Part shown: positions 1-4,031 of the stretch, piece after piece
Numbering within the stretch: position 1 is the stretch's first letter
Layout: each line of letters starts with the position of its first letter
Assembly (NCBI GenBank): GCA_903862155.1
Contig: CAIOXF010000322.1
Span: 1-6,648, forward strand
DNA: 6,648 bases
Origin: an uncultured cyanobacterium
GTDB taxonomy: Bacteria; Cyanobacteriota; Cyanobacteriia; PCC-6307; Cyanobiaceae
Direction: 5' to 3'
Notes under the pieces: model-generated
Told to the model about the DNA's origin: nothing
Seen by the model: the letters and a program-made list of their open reading frames with translations, nothing else
Database searches by the model: none
Position numbers and translations under genes: made by a program

Positions 1-197
1 AGATGATGACCGAGGCTGCGGCCCACCACGGTCCAGCCAATCAGCACCAGCAGGTTGCCGAGGGCAAATGCCCAGGCGCCCGCCAGCCGCGCCCCCGGCC
101 GCGCCATCAGCATCAACTGGAGGATCAGTACCAGCGGACTCACCGCGGCGCCCACCGCCAGCGGCAGTTCCTGGAGCAGCACCTGACTGAGAGTCAA
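1..197 (-). CDS. GAP/Sap (LysE-like) family membrane protein, N-terminal part
   Basis: Partial gene running off the left edge; about 65 codons are visible. The translation begins LTLSQVLLQELPLAVGAAVS and is strongly hydrophobic. A first membrane segment covers about residues 10-32 and a second about residues 42-58, separated by a short Arg-rich loop (MARPGARLAG). An N-terminus of the form 'LPLAVGAAVSPLVLI' resembles GAP/Sap family proteins (LysE-like membrane proteins, usually about 220 residues with six spans), but I recognise this by eye only. The substrate is unknown. The only start codon in frame near this point is TTG at 197-195. No Shine-Dalgarno sits at a good distance from it. An ATG at 208-206 is out of frame because of an 11-bp duplication (see findings). 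The gene lies directly downstream of ssrA on the same strand, beyond a terminator-like hairpin. Confidence 0.6.
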   Translation of the reverse strand, partial: MTLSQVLLQELPLAVGAAVSPLVLILQLMLMARPGARLAGAWAFALGNLLVLIGWTVVGRSLGHH

Positions 198-208
198 CTG
201 AGCGTCAT
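187..208 (-). repeat. 11-bp imperfect tandem duplication at a gene start
   Basis: On the minus strand, ATGACGCTCAG (208-198) is followed immediately by TTGACTCTCAG (197-187), matching at 9 of 11 positions. Since 11 is not a multiple of 3, the ATG of the first copy reads MTLS and then stops at TGA (196-194). The TTG of the second copy opens the membrane-protein frame as LTLS. The stop and the TTG overlap as TTGA. Confidence 0.8.
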
Positions 209-210
209 GT

Positions 211-232
211 GAAAGGGGGCCTTCCAGCCCCC
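211..232 (-). terminator. GC-rich hairpin, probable ssrA terminator
   Basis: The minus strand reads GGGGGC (232-227), loop TGGAAG, GCCCCC (220-215), then TTTC. This is a perfect 6-bp GC stem with a short, weak U tract, placed right after the last pseudoknot of the tmRNA coding piece. It probably ends ssrA transcription or marks the 3' end of the precursor. The U tract is too short for a strong intrinsic terminator. The same segment contains GGAAGG (225-220), which could act as a ribosome-binding site for the ATG at 208-206. Confidence 0.5.
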
Positions 233-235
233 ACG

Positions 236-266
236 AGTCATTTGGGTGATAAGGCTGACTTCACCC
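236..266 (-). other. H-type RNA pseudoknot downstream of the tag
   Basis: Stem 1 is GGGUGA (266-261) with UCACCC (249-244), 6 pairs. Inside its 11-nt loop, AGUCA (260-256) pairs with UGACU (240-236) after a 3-nt AAA linker, 5 pairs. Both stems are perfect. The position after the tag stop matches the PK2-PK4 region of one-piece tmRNAs. Confidence 0.75.
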
Positions 267-283
267 CATCTCCCTTAAGAGTG

Positions 284-334
284 TCAGGCAGCCACAGGGG
301 CGGCTTGACGGGAGAAACGAACGATGTTGTTCGC
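284..334 (-). other. tmRNA proteolysis tag reading frame
   Basis: Resume codon GCG (334-332) to TGA stop (286-284), 17 codons. The tag is ANNIVRFSRQAAPVAA; the first alanine is the resume codon, and the alanine carried on the tmRNA itself is added before it. It starts right after the conserved GUAAAC. The C-terminal APVAA is the usual cyanobacterial ending and plays the role of the ALAA/LAA degron read by ClpXP-type proteases. Tags of the ANNIVxFxRxAAPVAA type are established for cyanobacteria. Confidence 0.95.
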
Positions 335-411
335 GTTTACGGGTTCGCTCTTACCGAGCAGGCTTCAGTCACCCTCCTCATACCCCGTCGAAACCATTGC
401 AGCCCCGTGAG

Positions 412-482
412 TGGAGCTGAGCGGAATCGAACCGCTGTCCGAAGCACCGGTGTGGATCACCTAGTCCGGCCGAAACCGGACT
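412..482 (-). ncRNA. ssrA: tmRNA acceptor piece (tRNA-like 3' half)
   Basis: Transcribed first in the permuted gene. From the 5' side it holds a perfect 7-bp hairpin AGUCCGG/CCGGACU (482-476 with 469-463, 6-nt loop), a linker GGUGAUCCACACC, the conserved GGAC, a 5-bp T stem AGCGG/CCGCU (436-432 with 424-420) with the 7-nt loop UUCGAUU, and the 3' acceptor strand CAGCUCC plus discriminator A (419-412). The segments CACC (452-449) and CUUC (444-441) can pair with GGUG (373-370) and GAGG (379-376) of the coding piece, a candidate P2 helix holding the two pieces together. Whether the 5' hairpin stays in the mature RNA cannot be told from sequence. Confidence 0.88.
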
Positions 483-487
483 GGTTC

Positions 488-493
488 ATTGTG
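488..493 (-). promoter_or_regulatory. Possible -10 box of ssrA
   Basis: The minus strand carries CACAAT at 493-488, four of six matches to TATAAT. Its 3' end lies 5 nt before position 482, where the first hairpin of the acceptor piece begins, so transcription would start near that hairpin. I see no good -35 box 16-18 nt upstream. If real, the promoter lies inside the leader or N-terminal codons of the divergent methyltransferase gene. Confidence 0.3.
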
Positions 494-542
494 GCAGCAG
501 CGGGCGAGGACAGCAGGGGTGGGCATCACCGAACCGGACGTG

Positions 543-1709
543 ATGGATTGCATCGCCGTGCTGCCGCCGGGGCTGGAAGAGGAAGGGGCCAGGGAGCTGG
601 TGGGATTGGGGGCCCAGGCGGTGCAACCGCTGCGGCGGGCGGCACGCTGCCGGGTGGATCTGGCCACGCTCTACCGGCTGCATCTGCAGGCGCGTTTGCC
701 GTTCCGGATCCTGCGGCAGCTGGGGCGCTTCCCCTGCCGCGGCCGCGACGACCTCTACTGGGGGGTGCAGGAGGCCGCCGACTGGGCGCAGTGGCTGCCG
801 CCGGAGCACACCTTCCGGGTGGATGCCAGCGGCAGTGCGCCGGGACTGAACCACAGCCACTACAGCGCCCTGCAGGTGAAGAACGCGCTGGTCGACTGGC
901 AACGCCGCGAATGGGGCCAGCGCTCGTCGGTGGATCTCGATGATCCCGATCTGGCCTTGCACCTGCATCTGAGCCCGGGCCGACCGGGCCAGACGGCCGA
1001 GGCCACCCTGAGCGTGGATGGCAGCGGCGAGAGCCTGCATCGCCGCGGCTACCGGGCCGCCATGGGCCTGGCGCCCCTGAAGGAAAACCTGGCGGCCGGG
1101 CTGATCGCGCTCACCGGCTGGGATGGATCGGTGCCCCTGGTGGATCCCCTCTGCGGCAGCGGCACCCTGCTGATTGAGGCCGCCTGCCGGGCGCTCGGGC
1201 GCGCACCGGGCCTGGGGCCCACGGGCCCGCGGGCCTTCGCCCTGGAGCGCTGGCCCGATTGCGACCCAGCGCTGTGGGATCAGGAAGTGAAAGCGGCCCG
1301 CTCCCTGAGCCAACCTGGACTGACCGATGGGCGTCCGATGGCGCCGATCGTGGGCAACGAGGCCGACCCTGAGGTGCTGGCCCAGGCCCGCAGCAATGCC
1401 GCCGCCGCCGGGGTAGCCGAAGCCGTGGAGCTGCGCGGGGGCGACTTCCGCGCGTTCGAGCCCCCACAGGGCCCAGGGGTGCTCGTGTGCAACCCGCCCT
1501 ACGGCGAGCGGATCGGCGATCGCGACGAACTGGAGGAGCTCTACGCCGATCTGGGCCGGATGGTGAAGGAGCGCTGCGGCGGCTGGCAGCTGTGGCTGCT
1601 CAGCGGCAATCCGGAGCTCACCGGCGCCCTGCGGATGAAGGCCAGCCGGCGGATCCCGATCAGCAATGGCGGTATCGACTGCCGCTGGCTGCTCTACGAG
1701 ATCCGCTGA
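543..1709 (+). CDS. THUMP-domain class I SAM-dependent RNA methyltransferase (RlmL-like)
   Basis: Predicted RNA base methyltransferase of the RlmL/COG0116 family (388 aa from this start). The N-terminal part (about residues 1-160) has the features of a ferredoxin-like plus THUMP RNA-binding region, including the family pattern DASGSAPGLNHSHYSALQVK and ending in HRRGYR (166-171). The C-terminal Rossmann-fold catalytic domain shows SAM motif I DPLCGSGT (201-208) and motif IV NPPYGERIG (317-325). NPPY is typical of enzymes that methylate exocyclic or ring nitrogens. E. coli RlmL makes m2G2445 in 23S rRNA; applying that target here is inference. ATG at 543 is preferred because MDCIAVLPPGLEEEG matches the start I expect for cyanobacterial relatives. 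Alternatives in frame are GTG at 519 (with GAGG about 10 nt upstream), GTG at 540 and TTG at 489. The gene is divergent from ssrA and 50 bp upstream of the antiporter. Confidence 0.88.
   Translation: MDCIAVLPPGLEEEGARELVGLGAQAVQPLRRAARCRVDLATLYRLHLQARLPFRILRQLGRFPCRGRDDLYWGVQEAADWAQWLPPEHTFRVDASGSAPGLNHSHYSALQVKNALVDWQRREWGQRSSVDLDDPDLALHLHLSPGRPGQTAEATLSVDGSGESLHRRGYRAAMGLAPLKENLAAGLIALTGWDGSVPLVDPLCGSGTLLIEAACRALGRAPGLGPTGPRAFALERWPDCDPALWDQEVKAARSLSQPGLTDGRPMAPIVGNEADPEVLAQARSNAAAAGVAEAVELRGGDFRAFEPPQGPGVLVCNPPYGERIGDRDELEELYADLGRMVKERCGGWQLWLLSGNPELTGALRMKASRRIPISNGGIDCRWLLYEIR
1516..1523. repeat. HIP1 octamer GCGATCGC
   Basis: One exact copy of the highly iterated palindrome GCGATCGC, known to be overrepresented in many cyanobacteria. 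It lies inside the methyltransferase gene. A single copy in 6.6 kb of GC-rich DNA says little about lineage. Confidence 0.4.
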
Positions 1710-1759
1710 AGCTCCGGCAACGGACCATACGATTCGCCCTACGTCGCGCCCTCGCAGCC

Positions 1760-3064
1760 GTGCCTACTGGCCTCGCGCAGATTCCCACCGAGGCCCTGGT
1801 GTTGTTCATCGGTGTGTTGTTCCTCGGCACGCTGATCATCAGCCGCTTTTCGATCCGCATCGGCATTCCCGCAATCTTGGGGGTGCTGGTGCTTGGGCTA
1901 GCCATCAACATCCATTTTCTGGATGTGAGCCATGAAGACGTGGCGCGCCTCCATGTGTTTGCCCTGGCCCTGCTGCTGTTTTATGCGGGCCTGAAAACAG
2001 ATCTGGCGGCGATTCGTGGCTTCCTCGCCTACGGCCTGCAACTGGCCATCGGCGGTGTTCTGATCGCCACGCTCACCCTCGGAGGTGCCATCTACTGGCT
2101 CACCTCCAGCACAGGCAGAGATTTTTTACCCGGTTTTGAGAATGCAATCCCCCTGGGGGTAGCGATGCTGATCGCCGCCTGTCTGGGCTCCACGGATGCG
2201 GGCGCCACACTGAGCGTGCTCGAGCAGGTGAAGCGGCGCGTGCCTGAACGGGTGCGCCACCTGCTGGAGTTCGAATCCTCGGTAAACGATCCCTCGGCGC
2301 TGATCATTTATGGGATCTGCATCAGCCTGTTCCGGGCCGCTGGCACCGAAGATCCCCTGCCCACCATGGCGCTCGAGGGGCTGAAAAGCCTGCTGCAGCA
2401 GCTCGGCAGCGGCCTGTTCGTGGGCCTGGCCTTCGGTTTTGTGGCGAAGCTGGTGATCGATCGCTTCGTGCTCGATCGCGCCCAGCTGCTGATCGTGGCG
2501 ATGTCCATTGCCTTTATGGATTACGGCTGCGCTTTCTTTCTGGGGGGCTCGGGATTCGTGGCGGTGTACGTGACCGGGGTAGTGATGACCAACGTGAACT
2601 ACCGCAAACCTGAGTTCAACCACGAATCGATCCAAGAAGCCTTGGTGCCGTTCAACACCATGACCGAAATCAGCATCTTCCTGCTGTTCGGTCTGCTGGT
2701 GAACCCAGCCGATCTACTGCCCTCGCTGCCCGTGGGCGTGGCCACAGCTGCGGTGCTGATGCTGGTGGCCCGGCCGCTCAGCGTGTTCTGTTTCCAAAAG
2801 TTTTCGCCGTTCAATCTTCGAGATTCCAGCCTGATTGCCTGGTGCGGCCTGCGCGGCGCCGTGCCCCTGGCTCTGTCGTTTTCCGTGGTTCAGGAGATCC
2901 CAAGGCTCAGTGGCGTGCCTCCGGAGTTGGCCGAATCGCTCGCGATGAACGCCCAGAGCATCGTGTTCATCGTGGTGATCCTCAACCTGCTGGTGCAGGG
3001 CCTCAGCCTGCCGCCGCTCTGCCGCTGGCTCAACGCCCCAGCAGAGCCCGGGTTGTCTTCGTGA
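1760..3064 (+). CDS. Cation:proton antiporter (NhaP/NhaP2-like, CPA1)
   Basis: Integral membrane exchanger, predicted to swap Na+ or K+ for H+ across a cell membrane (434 aa). The chain is hydrophobic almost throughout, compatible with 11-13 membrane spans. Diagnostic stretches are LGSTDAGA (S144, T145, D146), ESSVNDPSA with N176 and D177, where related antiporters have the ion-binding Asn-Asp pair, and WCGLRGAVPLA (361-371), a typical CPA1 signature. The 'ESxxNDPxA' form is closest to NhaP2 (CvrA)-type K+/H+ antiporters. Unlike E. coli NhaP2 (about 578 aa), this protein ends soon after the last span, with no RCK_C or other cytoplasmic domain. The start is uncertain: the frame is open back to 1487 inside the methyltransferase, GTG at 1760 is the first plausible start before the first span, and there is no clear Shine-Dalgarno. 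Ion specificity cannot be read from sequence. The 3' end overlaps the convergent minus-strand gene. Confidence 0.88.
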   Translation: MPTGLAQIPTEALVLFIGVLFLGTLIISRFSIRIGIPAILGVLVLGLAINIHFLDVSHEDVARLHVFALALLLFYAGLKTDLAAIRGFLAYGLQLAIGGVLIATLTLGGAIYWLTSSTGRDFLPGFENAIPLGVAMLIAACLGSTDAGATLSVLEQVKRRVPERVRHLLEFESSVNDPSALIIYGICISLFRAAGTEDPLPTMALEGLKSLLQQLGSGLFVGLAFGFVAKLVIDRFVLDRAQLLIVAMSIAFMDYGCAFFLGGSGFVAVYVTGVVMTNVNYRKPEFNHESIQEALVPFNTMTEISIFLLFGLLVNPADLLPSLPVGVATAAVLMLVARPLSVFCFQKFSPFNLRDSSLIAWCGLRGAVPLALSFSVVQEIPRLSGVPPELAESLAMNAQSIVFIVVILNLLVQGLSLPPLCRWLNAPAEPGLSS

Positions 3065-3452
3065 GGCCGGCCATGGTTTCCGGCAGGTAGGGGCCCTTGA
3101 GCATCTGGCCGCCCACCCGCAGGAACACACCCGCCACCACCAGATCGATGGCGGCCAGCACCAGCACCGCTTGAGCCCAGCTCCAGCCCAGCCCCTGGTG
3201 GAACCCGAGCAGCAGTGCGATTTCCGCCGCGATCAGGGCCAGCAGCAACAGTGCCAGCCCCCCGCTGATCAGCAGGGCTCCACCGATCAGGCGGCGCTTC
3301 TCCCGGTCGGCCTCCCGCAGGGCAATGCGCACATGCAGGTCCATCACCGAAGTGAGCAGCCCGCCCAGGCGGCCAGCGGCGGCCCGGGCCACACCGCTGC
3401 CGCCCGCAGCGGCGCGATTGCGGTTGTCGTTGTTGGAGGCGGAATCAACCAT
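3030..3452 (-). CDS. YqjE-like 'phage holin 3_6' family membrane protein
   Basis: Small membrane protein of 140 aa. Residues 1-30 are hydrophilic to Ala/Gly-rich, residues 31-54 look like an amphipathic helix (LTSVMDLHVRIALREADREK), and two membrane spans follow at about 55-83 and 91-112, with a short basic tail. This layout and the 'L..RIALREAD..' helix fit the Phage_holin_3_6/YqjE family. Despite the Pfam name, such proteins are widespread chromosomal genes with no lysis role established. The ATG is 5 nt after the stop of the upstream DUF883-like gene, so the two are very probably co-transcribed and translationally coupled. That pairing mirrors the E. coli yqjD-yqjE order. The stop lies inside the end of the antiporter gene. 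Confidence 0.8.
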   Translation of the reverse strand: MVDSASNNDNRNRAAAGGSGVARAAAGRLGGLLTSVMDLHVRIALREADREKRRLIGGALLISGGLALLLLALIAAEIALLLGFHQGLGWSWAQAVLVLAAIDLVVAGVFLRVGGQMLKGPYLPETMAGLTKTTRALLGR

Positions 3453-3457
3453 CGGGC

Positions 3458-3937
3458 TCAGGCGGAGCGGCGGGCGGAGCTCAGCAGCAGACCCGTGATC
3501 AGTCCCACGCCGGCGGCGATCCCCAGGGCCAGCAGCGGCCGCTCCCGCACTGGCTTCTCGATCCGGGGCCGCAGGGTGGCGTCGAGCTCATCCAGCAGCC
3601 GCTCGAGCTGGTCTTCCAGGGGCTCGAAGTGATGGGCAATGCGGTGGGTCTGCTCCTCGGCCACCTGCAGCAGCTCCAGCAACTGGCCCTGCACCACCGT
3701 GGCGGTGCGCCCGGTTTGGGAGGCGATCACCGCCGCCACCTCATCAAGGCTGCCGCGGGTGGCTTCCAGGGTGTGGCGGGCCACCTCAGGCCACTCCCGC
3801 TGAATCGTGGGGATCAGCGTTTCGAAGCGCTCGCGAAAGGCTTCATAGCCGCCATGGGATTGGAGCGGCGGCTCCGTTGCCGGGGCTTCTGGGTTGGCCC
3901 CAGGGGCCGGACTCTCCCGCTCGCTCTGCGGATCCAT
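3458..3937 (-). CDS. DUF883/YqjD-like tail-anchored membrane protein
   Basis: Protein of 159 aa. Residues 1-30 are a Pro/Glu/Ala-rich, probably disordered stretch. Residues 31-128 are helical and charged with coiled-coil character (e.g. LEDQLERLLDELDATLRPRI). One C-terminal span follows at about 134-152 (PLLALGIAAGVGLITGLLL), ending in SSARRSA. The pattern 'RERPLLALGIAAGVGLITGLLL' closely resembles the C-terminus of DUF883/ElaB-YqjD proteins. In E. coli, YqjD and ElaB are inner-membrane anchored and associate with ribosomes in stationary phase; transfer of that role to this protein is inference. The N-terminal region is longer than and unlike the E. coli proteins. ATG at 3937-3935 is chosen; a GTG at 3961-3959 would add 8 residues (MLNGTAGP). 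Neither start has a good Shine-Dalgarno. The gene is first in a two-gene unit and divergent from smc. Confidence 0.72.
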   Translation of the reverse strand: MDPQSERESPAPGANPEAPATEPPLQSHGGYEAFRERFETLIPTIQREWPEVARHTLEATRGSLDEVAAVIASQTGRTATVVQGQLLELLQVAEEQTHRIAHHFEPLEDQLERLLDELDATLRPRIEKPVRERPLLALGIAAGVGLITGLLLSSARRSA

Positions 3938-4031
3938 GGGGCCAGCGGTGCCGTTCAGCACCCAAACTAAGGATGGCCTTGAGCTTGCGAAAGGCTCCGC
4001 TACATTTCCGCTGCTCGGCGCCTCGGGCCTG
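3938..4031. promoter_or_regulatory. Divergent intergenic region, DUF883-like gene and smc
   Basis: This 94-bp gap must hold the start signals of both the minus-strand two-gene unit and smc. On the plus strand, TTGAGC (3979-3984) and TACATT (4001-4006), separated by 16 nt, each match the sigma-70 boxes at four of six positions. Transcription would then start near 4013, leaving a leader of about 20 nt before smc. I see no convincing promoter pair for the minus strand. Confidence 0.3.

Larger units (their letters stand above)
233..406 (-). ncRNA. ssrA: tmRNA coding piece (5' half with tag frame)
   Basis: Starts with the 5' acceptor strand GGGGCUG (406-400) and the D-loop-like, highly conserved GGUUUCGACGGG. 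It continues with a candidate small pseudoknot PK1: stem GCUC/GAGC (359-356 with 350-347), with loop GGU (355-353) able to pair with ACC (344-342). The conserved GUAAAC stretch comes just before the tag, followed by the tag frame (334-284) and a clear H-type pseudoknot (266-236). The mature 3' end should lie near 233 or within the following hairpin. A 5-nt spacer CUCAC (411-407) separates its 5' end from the acceptor piece and would be removed by processing. Confidence 0.88.
215..482 (-). ncRNA. ssrA: Circularly permuted (two-piece) tmRNA gene
   Basis: tmRNA rescues stalled ribosomes: it enters charged with alanine, then serves as a short mRNA that adds a degradation tag to the trapped protein. 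Here the gene is permuted. On the minus strand the 3' tRNA-like half (T arm and 3' acceptor strand, 437-412) comes first, followed after 5 nt by the 5' acceptor strand GGGGCTG (406-400), the conserved GGTTTCGACGGG segment and the tag frame. Acceptor strands GGGGCUG and CAGCUCC form 7 pairs including a G3-U pair, the alanine identity element. No CCA is encoded, so it must be added after processing. Two-piece tmRNAs are known from alphaproteobacteria, some betaproteobacteria and the Prochlorococcus/Synechococcus cyanobacteria. The 5' limit is inferred from the first stable hairpin and the 3' limit from the terminator-like hairpin; neither end is certain to a few nucleotides. Confidence 0.93.

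Noticed and set aside
215..232. Terminator acting in the plus direction
   Set aside because: On the plus strand the hairpin is followed by ACGAG with no T tract, and no plus-strand gene ends before it.
412..482. Ordinary tRNA gene on the minus strand
   Set aside because: A T arm and 3' acceptor strand are present, but there is no D arm, anticodon arm or 5' acceptor strand upstream. The 5' strand lies downstream with the tmRNA tag, so this is the acceptor half of a permuted tmRNA.
209..943. Plus-strand 244-codon open frame
   Set aside because: It runs antisense through ssrA and then in the wrong frame through the methyltransferase. The product is low-complexity Gly/Ala/Arg, typical of a shadow frame in GC-rich DNA.
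1487..1759. N-terminal extension of the antiporter back to 1487
   Set aside because: The frame is open but overlaps the conserved C-terminal part of the methyltransferase, and the translation is Arg-rich and non-membrane. It is a shadow of the upstream gene.
3030..3452. Prophage lysis gene suggested by the 'phage holin' family name
   Set aside because: No endolysin, integrase or structural phage gene lies nearby. The pairing with a DUF883-like gene fits the chromosomal yqjDE arrangement.
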